From Muribaculum intestinale (GTDB taxonomy: Bacteria; Bacteroidota; Bacteroidia; Bacteroidales; Muribaculaceae), in assembly GCF_002201515.1 (NCBI RefSeq), contig NZ_CP021421.1:558001-622000 (forward strand): a stretch of DNA of 64,000 nt, read 5' to 3'. The notes under the pieces were generated by a model. The model saw only the letters and a list, made by a program, of their open reading frames with translations. It had not been told where the DNA came from and searched no databases. This document shows, piece by piece, positions 45,400-55,775 of this stretch. The position numbers and the translations under genes were made by a program. Position 1 is the stretch's first letter. Each line of letters begins with the position of its first letter.

Positions 45400-47052
45400 A
45401 TGAAGAAGAGTGCACTTCAGAAGGCCCGTGCGGCCTACCAGCCCAAACTTCCCGTGGTGCTCACCGGCGCCGTAAAGGCTGTAGAGGGCAAGCCTACCCA
45501 CTCAGTAGCCGATCAGGACGACATCAAGGCTCTGTTCCCAAACACCTACGGTCTCCCCGAAATCCAGTTTGAGAAAGACCCCAACCCCGCTAAAGGCTCG
45601 ACACCAATCAACGTAGGTGTAATCCTCTCGGGCGGACAGGCTCCCGGCGGACACAACGTAATCTCCGGACTCTTCGACGGAATCAAGAAAATCAACCGCG
45701 ACAGCCGCCTCTATGGCTTCCTCATGGGACCCGGCGGATTTGTTGACCACAAATATGTAGAGCTCACATCCGAAATCATCGACCAGTTCCGCAACACCGG
45801 CGGTTTCGACATCATCGGTTCAGGCCGTACTAAGCTCGAGACAAAGGCTCAGTTCGACAAAGGTCTTGAAATCCTCAAGCAGCTCGACATCAAGGCCCTC
45901 GTCATCATCGGCGGCGACGACTCCAACACCAACGCATGTGTGCTCGCCGAGTACTACAAGCAGATCAACGCCGGCGTGCAGGTAATCGGCTGTCCCAAGA
46001 CCATCGACGGCGACCTCAAGAACGAAGTCATCGAGACTTCTTTCGGTTTCGACACCGCTACCAAGGTCTACAGCGAGGTTATCGGCAACATCCAGCGCGA
46101 CTGCAACTCCGCCAAGAAATACTGGCACTTCATCAAGCTCATGGGCCGCAGCGCAAGCCACATCGCCCTCGAATGCGCCCTCCAGTGCCAGCCCAACGTA
46201 TGTATCATCTCCGAAGAGGTTGAAGCCAAGAAGCAGACCCTCAACGATATTGTCAACTCTATAGCCGACATCGTGGCCGCCCGCGCCGCCAACGGAAACA
46301 ACTACGGTACTGTCCTCATCCCCGAAGGCCTTATCGAGTTTATCCCCGCAATGAAGGTGCTCATCGCCGAGCTCAACGACCTTCTCGCAGCCAACGCAGC
46401 CGAGTTTGCCACAATCGAGCCCAACAACCGTCTCAGCTGGGTTGCCGACCGTCTCTCTGCCGAGAACGCCGGCATCTTCACATCACTCCCCGACGGCGTG
46501 GCCAACCAGCTCTGCCTCGACCGCGACCCCCACGGCAACGTACAGGTATCGCTCATCGAGACCGAAAAGCTCCTCGGACACATGGTGGCTCGCCGCCTCG
46601 ACCAGATGAAGAGCGAAGGACGCTACGTAGGCAAGTTTGCCGCACAGTTCCACTTCTTCGGATACGAAGGCCGCTGCGCCGACCCCTCCAACTTCGACGC
46701 CGACTACTGCTACGCTCTCGGATTCAACGCTTCATGCCTCATCCGTGCCGGTGTCACCGGATATATGTCGAGCGTGCGCAACCTCACCAAGCCTTCCGTA
46801 CAGTGGATTGCAGGTGGTATACCTATCACCATGATGATGAACATGGAGCGCCGCCACGGTGCAATGAAGCCCGTTATCCAGAAGGCTCTCGTAACTCTCG
46901 ACGGAGCTGCATTCACCAAGTTTGCAGAGCAGCGCGACAGCTGGGCCATCAACACCGAATTCGTATACCCCGGCCCCATCCAGTACTTCGGCCCCGCTGA
47001 AGTATGCGACCAGTGCTCTATGACTCTAAAGTACGAGCACGCCGCAAAATAA
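45400..47052 (+). CDS. pfp: PPi-dependent 6-phosphofructokinase
   Basis: Reversible glycolytic phosphorylation of fructose-6-phosphate with pyrophosphate. 550 aa, the long form. [14 protein letters not shown] at the phosphate site, GGDDSNTNA (Asp after GGD marks PPi rather than ATP use), PKTIDGDL with catalytic Asp, [14 protein letters not shown]. Strong codon bias suggests high expression. Followed by a clear terminator. Confidence 0.95.
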   Translation: MKKSALQKARAAYQPKLPVVLTGAVKAVEGKPTHSVADQDDIKALFPNTYGLPEIQFEKDPNPAKGSTPINVGVILSGGQAPGGHNVISGLFDGIKKINRDSRLYGFLMGPGGFVDHKYVELTSEIIDQFRNTGGFDIIGSGRTKLETKAQFDKGLEILKQLDIKALVIIGGDDSNTNACVLAEYYKQINAGVQVIGCPKTIDGDLKNEVIETSFGFDTATKVYSEVIGNIQRDCNSAKKYWHFIKLMGRSASHIALECALQCQPNVCIISEEVEAKKQTLNDIVNSIADIVAARAANGNNYGTVLIPEGLIEFIPAMKVLIAELNDLLAANAAEFATIEPNNRLSWVADRLSAENAGIFTSLPDGVANQLCLDRDPHGNVQVSLIETEKLLGHMVARRLDQMKSEGRYVGKFAAQFHFFGYEGRCADPSNFDADYCYALGFNASCLIRAGVTGYMSSVRNLTKPSVQWIAGGIPITMMMNMERRHGAMKPVIQKALVTLDGAAFTKFAEQRDSWAINTEFVYPGPIQYFGPAEVCDQCSMTLKYEHAAK

Positions 47053-47141
47053 CTTATGCGATAAAAGGTATGGCTCCGCGGAGCACACACACCTTTTACG
47101 TAAGTAAAAACAGTTACTTATAATCCCGAATCACAGCTTGC

Positions 47142-47187
47142 AGGACCGCCTCGGGGAGCAATTCAGCTCATGGCGGTCCTCTTTTTT
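47142..47187 (+). terminator. Terminator after PPi-PFK
   Basis: AGGACCGCC (47,142-47,150) / GGCGGTCCT (47,172-47,180) with a 21-nt loop, then CTTTTTT. Confidence 0.88.
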
Positions 47188-47255
47188 GTAACTCCCCCTG
47201 CCGTCACCACGACTGCAGGGGGAGCATACAATTGCTTGCTTAAATTTTCCCGCTA

Positions 47256-48704
47256 ATGAAACGACTGATAACATCAATTGCAATCTCGCTCACTGCCCTG
47301 GCATCAGTCGCCGGCAACCTGGTCATACTGCATACCAACGACACCCACAGCGCCATCGACCCCGACGACAAAGGGCTAGGAGGCATAGTGCGCCGCAAAG
47401 TACTGATCGACAGCGTAAGAGCCTCACAGCCCAACGTACTCCTGGTCGACGCCGGCGATGCCGTACAGGGAACCCTATATTTTACACTCTACGACGGAGA
47501 GGTGGAGCGCCGTCTGATGAACGAGCTCGGCTACGACATACAGATACTCGGCAACCACGAGTTTGACAACGGCATGGAACGCCTCGCCGCACAATGGCGA
47601 CAGCTCAACGCACAGCGCCTCTCATCCAACTACGACTTTCGCGGCACCCCGCTCGACTCTGTCTTCAAACCATATGCCATAAAGGAATACGATGGCAAAA
47701 AAATCGGAATAATAGCCCTCAACCTCAATCCCGAGGGTATGATTGCCGCACACAACACCGTCGGACTCCGTTATCTCGACGCCATAAAAGCAGCAAACGC
47801 CCTGGCATGGTATCTGAGCAATGTAGAGCATGTCGATGCCGTGGTGGCGGTGAGCCATATCGGCTACGACAAGAGCACCGACAACACACCCTCCGACCTC
47901 GAGGTGGCCGCAGCTACCGAAGGCATCGACATCATAATCGGCGGCCACAGCCACACGCTCATCGATCCCGATGCACCCGACGCCCCTGCATTCCGTGTGC
48001 CAAATGCAGTAGGAGACACCGTCCTGATTGCCCAGACCGGTAGCCGGGGACGCGAACTTGGCGAAATCACCCTCGACCTATCGACTATGCAGGCCCGTTC
48101 GCGCCTCATTCCGGTCGACAGTCGGCTCGACGCGCGCGCCGACTCCTCGCTCGAAGCCATCATAGCCCCATACCGCAACGGCATCGACACTCTGAAGAAA
48201 ACCCGCATCGGCAACCTCTCGCAGGATATGCCCGCCGGAAGCGACATCCTGCTCAACTGGGTGGCCGACGAAATGCTCGCCGCAGCCCGCGGTATGGTAC
48301 ACTTCGACGTCGACCTCTCGATTGTAAACAAGGGTGGCATACGCCGAGGCCTCCCGAAAGGCCCCGTCACAAAAGAGGAGATAATGACAATGCTCCCGTT
48401 CGACAACCATCTCGTATTGCTCGAAATCAAAGGTAGCGACCTCATCAATGCATTCAAGGTAATGAAAGGACGCGGAGGCGACGGAGTGAGCGACGGATTC
48501 GACTGGCGCAACATCGACCCCGGGCGCACCTACATGCTCGCCACCATCGACTATCTCGCAAATGGCGGCGACTATATGGAACCGCTTACCCACGCAACGC
48601 AACTCTACCGCTCTGAAGGAAAACTCGACGAAATCCTGATGGAACGCATTGAGTCGCGCCATGGCAAATCGATAAAGTATAAAAGCGCCGCCCCGCGAAT
48701 GTAA
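47256..48704 (+). CDS. Periplasmic 5'-nucleotidase/metallophosphatase (UshA-like)
   Basis: 482 aa; signal peptide (about 1-20). N-terminal calcineurin-like metallophosphatase: HTNDTHSAID, VDAGDAVQG, LGNHEFDNG, VAVSHIGYD, GGHSHT (all metal ligands present). C-terminal 5'-nucleotidase domain (about 300-482) with INKGGIRRGL-type NKGGIRRG and MLPFDNHLV. In many Bacteroidales these two domains are separate adjacent genes; here they are fused. Scavenges nucleotides. 13 bp upstream of the GH3 gene. Confidence 0.92.
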   Translation: MKRLITSIAISLTALASVAGNLVILHTNDTHSAIDPDDKGLGGIVRRKVLIDSVRASQPNVLLVDAGDAVQGTLYFTLYDGEVERRLMNELGYDIQILGNHEFDNGMERLAAQWRQLNAQRLSSNYDFRGTPLDSVFKPYAIKEYDGKKIGIIALNLNPEGMIAAHNTVGLRYLDAIKAANALAWYLSNVEHVDAVVAVSHIGYDKSTDNTPSDLEVAAATEGIDIIIGGHSHTLIDPDAPDAPAFRVPNAVGDTVLIAQTGSRGRELGEITLDLSTMQARSRLIPVDSRLDARADSSLEAIIAPYRNGIDTLKKTRIGNLSQDMPAGSDILLNWVADEMLAAARGMVHFDVDLSIVNKGGIRRGLPKGPVTKEEIMTMLPFDNHLVLLEIKGSDLINAFKVMKGRGGDGVSDGFDWRNIDPGRTYMLATIDYLANGGDYMEPLTHATQLYRSEGKLDEILMERIESRHGKSIKYKSAAPRM

Positions 48705-48717
48705 AAAACTGTTTGAT

Positions 48718-51696
48718 ATGACATTCAGAAATCTTGCCGGATGGCTCCTCGCCGTTCTGCTTTTACTCCCTGCGGCAGCCGGTGCCGTGCGTCCGGCCAT
48801 GCTTGCCCCGTCGCAGGAGAAGGCCCGCGAGGCATGGGTCGACAGCGTGATGCTTATTCTCGACCTGCGACACCGCATAGGTCAGCTGTTCATCCCCATG
48901 CTCGACCCGCGCTCGCTGCCCGCGGCAAAAAATGTCGTAAAGACCGACATTGACCGCTATGGCATCGGTGGAATACTGATAAGCGGCGGCACCACCGCGC
49001 AACACGCCGCACTGATCGACTACGCTCAGTCGGTATCGCCCGTGCCGCTTCTCGTCACGCTCGACGGCGAGTGGGGCCCGGCAATGCGCCTGAAGGATGC
49101 CGAGCGCTTCCCCTACAACATGACACTCGGCGGCATCGACAACGACACCCTCCTCTACGACTATGGCCGCGAGGTAGCGCGCCAATGCCGGCTGCTTGGC
49201 GTGCAGGCCGTGTTTGCTCCGGTGCTCGACGTAAACTCGCGGCCCGACAATCCGGTAATCGGACGCCGCTCGTTCGGCGAGAATCCCGAACGTGTAAGCC
49301 GCCTCGGCTCGGCCTACTCGCGCGGGCTCGAAGCGGGAGGAGTGCTCTCCGTAGCCAAGCATTTCCCGGGCCACGGCGACACCGGCACCGACAGCCACAA
49401 GGCGCTCCCTGTCGTCGACCACTCTGCCGAAACTCTGCGCGATGTCGACCTGCGCCCGTTTGCCGACTACGTAGCCAACGGATTCGGCGGAGTGATGGTA
49501 GGCCATCTGAATGTCCCCGCGCTCGACAACAGCGGTACGGCCTCGTCTATGTCGCAGCCCATTACGGAGGGACTGCTCCGCAATCGCCTCGGCTTTGAGG
49601 GACTGGTGTTCACCGACGGACTCGCCATGAAGGGTGCGATACCCCCGGGTGGCGGCGACAACTGCGTGGGAGCGCTGCTCGCCGGTGCCGACATGCTTGT
49701 CGAGCCGGCATCGATACGCACTGCGATGGCGGCTATACTCGAGGCCGTAAAAACCGGACGCCTGTCGGAATCGCTTATCGACAATCGGTGCCGCACCGTA
49801 CTGCGCTGGAAATACGCCCTCGGACTTTCGAAAAGACCATCCCCCTCTCCCGCCGGACTGAAGGAAAAGATGAACGGCCCGGAGTCGGAGAATATGCGCC
49901 GCCGCCTCACCGCCGCGTCTATAATATGCCTTGACAATGCCGACGGACTCCTCCCGCTCCACCGTCTCGACACCACAAGCATCGCGGTGGTCAACATCGG
50001 TGCCCCCGCCCACAATACCTTCTCGCAGTTCTGCGCACGCTATGCCAAGGTCGATGTCTACTCTTCGGCCGGTGAAAGTGGCATCACCGCCGCCACACTC
50101 GGCAAGATACTTTCTCACGACGTGGTTATAGCCGCCGTATACGACGACAATGCCGCATGCCGCGCCGCACTGTCAAAACTCAAGGGAGCCACCAATCTGA
50201 TTGAGGTGTTCCTTACCGGCCACTACAAGGTAGCGCGCTTCGCGCCGCTCGACAGCCGCTCGGTAATCCTGTGCGGCGAAAACACCCGCCTCTCGCAGGA
50301 ATATGCCGCACAGGCTCTGTTCGGAGGCATACGTGTCAACGCCACCCTCCCCGTCACCATAAAGGGAGTGGCACCTGTCGGCACGGGCATCGGTCTCGTC
50401 AAGACCCGACTGGGCTACACCACCCCCGAAGACCGCGGATTCACCCCGGCTCTCGCCAAGGCCACCGACTCGCTCATGCGCCTCGGAGTGCGCACAGGTG
50501 CATTCCCCGGTGGAGTGCTTCTCGTTGCCAAAGATGGCGACATTGTGCTTGAAAAAGCATACGGATACACCGACTCGGGCCATACCCGACGCGTAAGCGC
50601 CGACTCTACACTCTACGACCTCGCATCCGTAAGCAAGATTGCCGGCACACTCCCGGGTGTCATGAAAGCCGCCGACGAAAAACTGCTCGACATCTCGGCT
50701 CCCGCCTCGCGCTACATACCCGGCCTGCGGCAACCCGACAAAAAGGATATCACTCTACGCCGGATGCTATTCCACGAAAGCGGATTCCCGGCCGGCATAG
50801 TCAGTGCCGCAGTAGTCACCGACACTGCCTCATACACCGGACGCCTCGTGAGCGCACGCCCCACTCGCGACAACACCATAAAAATCGCACGACGAGCCTA
50901 CGCCAACCGCACAGCCCGCCTCCGCTCCGACATAACGTCACATGCCGCATCACCCTCGACCCCATGGCAGATAGCACCATCGCTGTGGGTAGGCCCCGCC
51001 ACTCGCGACACCCTGATGAACCGCATCTACAATGTAAAGCTACGCGACAACTCTTACCGCTATTCCGACCTCAACTTCGCTCTGCTTATGGATGCCGAAC
51101 AGAGAGCCACAGGCGTGCCCCACGAGCAATGGGTCGACAGGGAGATATTCGCCCCGCTCGGTGCATGGCGCACCACATACCGACCGCTTCAACGGTTCAA
51201 GCCATCGGAAATCGCCGCCACCGAACACGACCGCTGGCTCAGAAAAGCCACTCTGCGAGGTTACGTCCACGATGAGCTCGCCTCCTACAGCGGAGGCGTA
51301 CAGGGCAATGCCGGCCTGTTCTCAACCGCCGGCGACCTTGCCAAACTCGCTCAGATGTGGCTCAACGGAGGCACATACGGCGGCGAACGGCTGATATCCG
51401 CCCCCACCGTCAGCGAATTCATCACCGCACGCAGCGACATATCGCGCCGCGGTCTCGGATTCGACGCGCCCGACACAAAAAATCCCGACTCCTCACCCAC
51501 CGCGCCCGAGGCACATCCCTCCACCATAGGACACCTCGGTTTCACAGGCACATGCATGTGGATCGACCCCTCCCGCAACCTTATTTTCATCTTCCTCGCC
51601 AACCGCATCAACCCCTCCCGCGACAACTCCGCCTGGACCGACCTCGACATCCGCCCCGCCCTCTTCTCCGCAATCCTCTCCTCCCTCCGCCACTGA
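48718..51696 (+). CDS. GH3 beta-N-acetylhexosaminidase / serine hydrolase fusion
   Basis: 992 aa, signal peptide (about 1-23). The N-terminal half is GH3: IGGILISGG, NSRPDNPVIGRRSFG, SVAKHFPGHGDTGTDSHKALP (the NagZ-type KHFPGHGxTxxDSH loop; landmarks KHFPGHGDTG, DSHKALP) and LVFTDGLAMKG with the nucleophile Asp. The C-terminal half (about 570-992) is a class C beta-lactamase-like domain with SxxK as SVSK (LASVSKIAG), YSDLN and GHLGFTGT. The fusion is common in Bacteroidales and is thought to act on cell-wall fragments. Confidence 0.92.
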   Translation: MTFRNLAGWLLAVLLLLPAAAGAVRPAMLAPSQEKAREAWVDSVMLILDLRHRIGQLFIPMLDPRSLPAAKNVVKTDIDRYGIGGILISGGTTAQHAALIDYAQSVSPVPLLVTLDGEWGPAMRLKDAERFPYNMTLGGIDNDTLLYDYGREVARQCRLLGVQAVFAPVLDVNSRPDNPVIGRRSFGENPERVSRLGSAYSRGLEAGGVLSVAKHFPGHGDTGTDSHKALPVVDHSAETLRDVDLRPFADYVANGFGGVMVGHLNVPALDNSGTASSMSQPITEGLLRNRLGFEGLVFTDGLAMKGAIPPGGGDNCVGALLAGADMLVEPASIRTAMAAILEAVKTGRLSESLIDNRCRTVLRWKYALGLSKRPSPSPAGLKEKMNGPESENMRRRLTAASIICLDNADGLLPLHRLDTTSIAVVNIGAPAHNTFSQFCARYAKVDVYSSAGESGITAATLGKILSHDVVIAAVYDDNAACRAALSKLKGATNLIEVFLTGHYKVARFAPLDSRSVILCGENTRLSQEYAAQALFGGIRVNATLPVTIKGVAPVGTGIGLVKTRLGYTTPEDRGFTPALAKATDSLMRLGVRTGAFPGGVLLVAKDGDIVLEKAYGYTDSGHTRRVSADSTLYDLASVSKIAGTLPGVMKAADEKLLDISAPASRYIPGLRQPDKKDITLRRMLFHESGFPAGIVSAAVVTDTASYTGRLVSARPTRDNTIKIARRAYANRTARLRSDITSHAASPSTPWQIAPSLWVGPATRDTLMNRIYNVKLRDNSYRYSDLNFALLMDAEQRATGVPHEQWVDREIFAPLGAWRTTYRPLQRFKPSEIAATEHDRWLRKATLRGYVHDELASYSGGVQGNAGLFSTAGDLAKLAQMWLNGGTYGGERLISAPTVSEFITARSDISRRGLGFDAPDTKNPDSSPTAPEAHPSTIGHLGFTGTCMWIDPSRNLIFIFLANRINPSRDNSAWTDLDIRPALFSAILSSLRH

Positions 51697-51818
51697 ACCT
51701 GTAATTACAATTCAGTAATTACTGAATACCAAAGATATACCAAAAACAGATTATACCAAGCCCTCTTTTTTCTCGACAATCACTATAATAAGGTATTGCG
51801 CATAGATTGGCTTATTTG

Positions 51819-51826
51819 TAATTTTG
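51819..51826 (+). promoter_or_regulatory. -7 element of the TonB receptor gene
   Basis: TAATTTTG fits TAnnTTTG, with ATTG about 20 nt upstream and the ATG 51 nt downstream. Confidence 0.6.
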
Positions 51827-51876
51827 CGGCGTTTTTCAACAGTAGTCTTCCTGACTTCAATTAACAAATAGCCAAT

Positions 51877-54186
51877 ATGATTCACAGGACACTTACTCTG
51901 ATTGCCGCCGTTATATTGGCGGCAATCTCTGCAAGCGTAAATGCAGCCAACACTCCTACCGACGCCAACATTGGCGGACATGTTATCGACAAAGAAAATG
52001 GAGAACACATCACGGGATGTATCGTAAAGATTCTCGGGTCTAACCTGGCCACCATGACCGATGCTTCGGGCCACTATGTATTCCGCGACCTGCGTCCCGG
52101 CGACTACACCCTCGAAGTATCCTACATGGGATATAGCAACCTGAAAAAGAGCACAAGCGTAAAATCTCACCAGACAGTAGAACTGAACTTCGAAATCGAG
52201 CCTGACGCATTCATGCTCGACCAGGTGGTGGTGACATCCTCAAAAACCGAAACACGCCGTCGCGAAAGCGCATCGCTCGTCAACGTGCTCTCGGGCAACA
52301 CATTCCTCAATGTAGGAGCATGCTCTCTTGCCGACGGACTCGACTTCCAGCCCGGAGTCAGAGTGGAAAACGACTGCCAGAACTGCGGATTCACCCAAGT
52401 AAGAATCAACGGCCTCGACGGACATTATTCACAGATACTGATGAACTCTCGTCCGGTATTCTCAGCCCTCACCGGAGTATACGGCCTGGAGCAGATACCG
52501 GCCAACATGATTGAGCGGGTCGAGGTGATGCGCGGCGGAGGCTCGGCCCTCTTCGGCTCGTCGGCCGTAGGTGGCACAATAAATATCATTACCAAGGACC
52601 CCCTGTCCAACTCGGCCAGAGTAGCTCATACTCTCACTTCGATTGGCCCCTCGGGCGCTATGGACAACAACACTACCGTCAACGCCTCTGTAGTGACCGA
52701 CAACAACAAGGCCGGAATATTCATTTATGGCCAGAGCCGCTATCGCGACGGATACGACCACGACGACGACGGATTCACCGAAGTGGCACAGCTGAAGACA
52801 CAGACACTCGGAGCCCGCACATTCCTGCGCACTACCGACGACTCGAAGCTCACTCTCGAATACCACAACACACATGAATACCGACGCGGAGGCGACCAAC
52901 TCGACCAGCCGGCCCATATGGCGATGATAGCCGAGCAGGTCGACCATAATATCCATGCCGGCGAAGCCAATTTCGACCTCTGGCTGCGCGACCGCCGCGA
53001 CCATCTGTCGGTATTCGCCGCCACTCAGAACACTCGCCGCCAGAGCTACTACGGCTCCGAGATGGACCCCAACGCCTACGGACGCACATCCGACATTGTC
53101 GTCACCGCCGGCACACAATGGACCCACCCCATCGACCGGTTCCTGTTCATGCCCTCCGAGCTGGTAGCCGGCCTCGAATACTCCTACAATCGCCTGCACG
53201 ACGTAACCGTAGGCTACAACCACGACATCGTGCAGAACGTGAACATCTACAGCGGATATCTCCAGAACGAATGGAAAAACGAAAAATGGGGATTCCTCGT
53301 GGGAGCACGCGTCGACAAACACTCGATGATTGACAACCCCGTGATTTCTCCACGAGCCAACGTCCGCTTCAACCCGTCGGACAATCTCAATTTCCGAGCC
53401 TCATATTCAACCGGATTCCGCTCCCCCCAGGCCTACGACGAGGATTTCCATGTAGCCATCGTAGGCGGCGAGCGTGTGGTCACAGTGCTTGCTCCCGGAC
53501 TCAAGCAGGAGAGCTCGCAGAGCGTAAGCCTATCGGCCGACCTCTACCACCGGTTCGGCAACGTGCAGACCAATCTTCTTGTCGAAGGATTCTTCACCGA
53601 CCTGCGCGACGTGTTTGCCCTGCGCCAGCTCGACGAAGCCGACGAGGCCGGCAACGCCGTGCTTGAACGATACAACGGCTCCGGTGCAAGAGTGATGGGT
53701 CTCAACATCGAGGCTAAAGCATTCTTCTCAAGCCACTTCGACATGCAGGGAGGCATCACACTGCAACGCAGCCGCTACAAGCAGCCCGAGCAATGGAGCG
53801 ACAATCCCGAAGTGGCCGCCGAAAAGAAAATGTTCCGCACCCCCGACATCTACGGCTACTTCACCGCCAACTGGGAGATAACCCATTCGCTAAAGGCAAG
53901 TCTTACCGGCACAGGCACCGGACCGATGCTCGTGCAGCACCTCGCAGGCTCAGGCACCGACGTGGATCTCGCCGTACGCACCGAGTCATTTTTCGACGCA
54001 TCGCTCAAATTCACCTACACCTTCCGTCTTTACAACCGTGTCAACCTCGACGTGTCGGCAGGTGTCAGCAACATATTCAACTCCTATCAGAACGACTTTG
54101 ACCGCGGTCCACTCCGCGACTCCGGCTACATGTACGGCCCGATGCTTCCCCGCTGCATCAACTTTGGCGTGTCTTTAGGCATCTAA
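51877..54186 (+). CDS. TonB-dependent outer-membrane receptor
   Basis: 769 aa, not SusC-type. Signal peptide (about 1-23, ...VNAAN), CarboxypepD_reg-like domain (about 30-105, IGGHVIDKENGEHITG), TonB-box-like MLDQVVVTSS, plug (about 120-235: VRINGLDGHYSQILMNSRPVFS, GGGSALFGSSAVGGTINIIT; landmarks RINGLDG, SALFGSSAVGGTINI) and barrel to the terminal FGVSLGI. Two Cys (CQNCGFTQV) in the plug are typical of cobalamin/iron-type Bacteroidetes receptors. No partner gene identifies the ligand. Confidence 0.92.
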   Translation: MIHRTLTLIAAVILAAISASVNAANTPTDANIGGHVIDKENGEHITGCIVKILGSNLATMTDASGHYVFRDLRPGDYTLEVSYMGYSNLKKSTSVKSHQTVELNFEIEPDAFMLDQVVVTSSKTETRRRESASLVNVLSGNTFLNVGACSLADGLDFQPGVRVENDCQNCGFTQVRINGLDGHYSQILMNSRPVFSALTGVYGLEQIPANMIERVEVMRGGGSALFGSSAVGGTINIITKDPLSNSARVAHTLTSIGPSGAMDNNTTVNASVVTDNNKAGIFIYGQSRYRDGYDHDDDGFTEVAQLKTQTLGARTFLRTTDDSKLTLEYHNTHEYRRGGDQLDQPAHMAMIAEQVDHNIHAGEANFDLWLRDRRDHLSVFAATQNTRRQSYYGSEMDPNAYGRTSDIVVTAGTQWTHPIDRFLFMPSELVAGLEYSYNRLHDVTVGYNHDIVQNVNIYSGYLQNEWKNEKWGFLVGARVDKHSMIDNPVISPRANVRFNPSDNLNFRASYSTGFRSPQAYDEDFHVAIVGGERVVTVLAPGLKQESSQSVSLSADLYHRFGNVQTNLLVEGFFTDLRDVFALRQLDEADEAGNAVLERYNGSGARVMGLNIEAKAFFSSHFDMQGGITLQRSRYKQPEQWSDNPEVAAEKKMFRTPDIYGYFTANWEITHSLKASLTGTGTGPMLVQHLAGSGTDVDLAVRTESFFDASLKFTYTFRLYNRVNLDVSAGVSNIFNSYQNDFDRGPLRDSGYMYGPMLPRCINFGVSLGI

Positions 54187-54277
54187 GAGAGGACCCCCGA
54201 CAATACATTTTGCGGCAAAAAATCATAATTTTCGATATTTTTGCTTTAAACATTTGTAGGATGTCGGCATTTTGTTG

Positions 54278-54285
54278 TAAATTTG
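54278..54285 (+). promoter_or_regulatory. -7 element of gdhA
   Basis: TAAATTTG fits TAnnTTTG, with TTTG about 21 nt upstream (54,253-54,256) and the ATG 52 nt downstream. Confidence 0.65.
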
Positions 54286-54337
54286 CCGAAAAGAAAACTA
54301 AAAGATTCACCGAATTTACTTCAAAGAAAGTTTAAGT

Positions 54338-55672
54338 ATGAAAGCAACCGAAGTGTTAGCGGATCTCCAGCGCAGATTCCCCAACGAGCCGGAATACCTG
54401 CAGGCCGTGGAAGAAGTGATAACCACTATCGAGGATGAGTACAACAAACATCCCGAATTTGAGCGCTACAACCTTATCGAGCGCCTCTGCATTCCCGACC
54501 GCATATTCTCGTTCCGCGTATCCTGGGTCGACGACAAGGGCAAGGTACAGAACAACATGGGCTATCGTATCCAGCACAACAACGCCATTGGCCCGTACAA
54601 GGGAGGTATCCGTTTCCACTCCTCTGTCAACCAGTCGATTCTGAAGTTCCTCGCTTTCGAACAGACTTTTAAGAACTCACTCACCACCCTCGCTATGGGC
54701 GGCGGCAAAGGCGGCTCCGACTTCTCTCCCCGCGGCAAGAGCGACATGGAAGTGATGCGCTTCTGCCAGGCATTCATCGCCGAGCTCTGGCGCCACATCG
54801 GTCCCGACACCGACGTCCCCGCCGGCGACATAGGCGTAGGCGGCCGCGAGGTAGGCTACATGTACGGCATGTACAAGAAGATGGCCCGCGAATTCACCGG
54901 CACATTCACCGGCAAAGGTCTCGAATTCGGCGGCTCACTCATCCGTCCCGAGGCTACCGGCTACGGCAACGTATACTTCCTGCTCAACATGCTCGCCACA
55001 CGCGGCATCGACATCAAGGACAAGGTTGTAGCCATCTCAGGCTCAGGCAATGTCGCCACATACACAGCCAAGAAGCTCCTCGAGCTCGGCGCCAAGGTAA
55101 TCACCATGAGCGACTCCGACGGATGCATCTACGTGCCCGAAGGCATCACCAAAGAACAGCTCGATTACATCTTCAAGCTCAAAAACGAATACCGTGGCCG
55201 CATACGCGAGTTCGCCGAAGAGTTCGGCTGCGAATACGTAGAGGGCGGACGTCCCTGGGGCTACAAGTGCGATATCGCCATGCCTTCAGCCACACAGAAC
55301 GAGCTTGACGGCGACGACGCACGCACCCTCCTCGCCAACGGAGTGATTGCCGTAAGCGAAGGCGCCAACATGCCCTCGACTCCCGATGCAATCAAGGAAT
55401 TCCTCAACGCAAAGATACTCTACGCTCCCGGCAAGGCTGCCAACGCCGGCGGCGTGTCGGTAAGCGGTCTGGAAATGGCACAGAACTCCCAGAAACTGTC
55501 ATGGAGCTCCGAAGAGGTCGACGAGAAGCTCAAAGGCATCATGAAGAATATCCACGAGCAGTGTCAGAAGTACGGCAAGGAAGAGGACGGATTCACCAAC
55601 TATGTGAAGGGTGCCAATGTTGCCGGATTCATGAAGGTAGCTCGCGCCATGATGGCCCAGGGCATCATCTGA
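54338..55672 (+). CDS. gdhA: Glutamate dehydrogenase (NADP-type)
   Basis: Assimilates ammonia by reductive amination of 2-oxoglutarate. 444 aa, normal length. GPYKGGIRFHSSV and MGGGKGGSDF (catalytic Lys), PAGDIGVGGREVGYM, and Rossmann SGSGNVATYTAKK. The hexameric class I length points to NADP(H), but coenzyme use is inferred. Codon use is strongly biased. Confidence 0.95.
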   Translation: MKATEVLADLQRRFPNEPEYLQAVEEVITTIEDEYNKHPEFERYNLIERLCIPDRIFSFRVSWVDDKGKVQNNMGYRIQHNNAIGPYKGGIRFHSSVNQSILKFLAFEQTFKNSLTTLAMGGGKGGSDFSPRGKSDMEVMRFCQAFIAELWRHIGPDTDVPAGDIGVGGREVGYMYGMYKKMAREFTGTFTGKGLEFGGSLIRPEATGYGNVYFLLNMLATRGIDIKDKVVAISGSGNVATYTAKKLLELGAKVITMSDSDGCIYVPEGITKEQLDYIFKLKNEYRGRIREFAEEFGCEYVEGGRPWGYKCDIAMPSATQNELDGDDARTLLANGVIAVSEGANMPSTPDAIKEFLNAKILYAPGKAANAGGVSVSGLEMAQNSQKLSWSSEEVDEKLKGIMKNIHEQCQKYGKEEDGFTNYVKGANVAGFMKVARAMMAQGII

Positions 55673-55723
55673 TACCCGTCACCACATACTTACAGGAAAA
55701 TATACCCAACCTGCATAAACAAA

Positions 55724-55760
55724 GCGCAGCATCGGAAATTTCCGATGCTGCGCCCGTTTT
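55724..55760 (+). terminator. Terminator after gdhA
   Basis: A perfect 30-bp palindrome (55,724-55,753, half GCGCAGCATCGGAAA) followed by CCGTTTTATTT; it may also serve the convergent msrAB gene. Confidence 0.9.
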
Positions 55761-55775
55761 ATTTAAGCACTTGAG

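Noticed and set aside
48763..50118. 451-codon open frame antisense to the GH3/serine-hydrolase gene
   Set aside because: It mirrors the codon bias of the real gene, has no domain pattern and no promoter or ribosome-binding context; the plus-strand protein has clear GH3 motifs.
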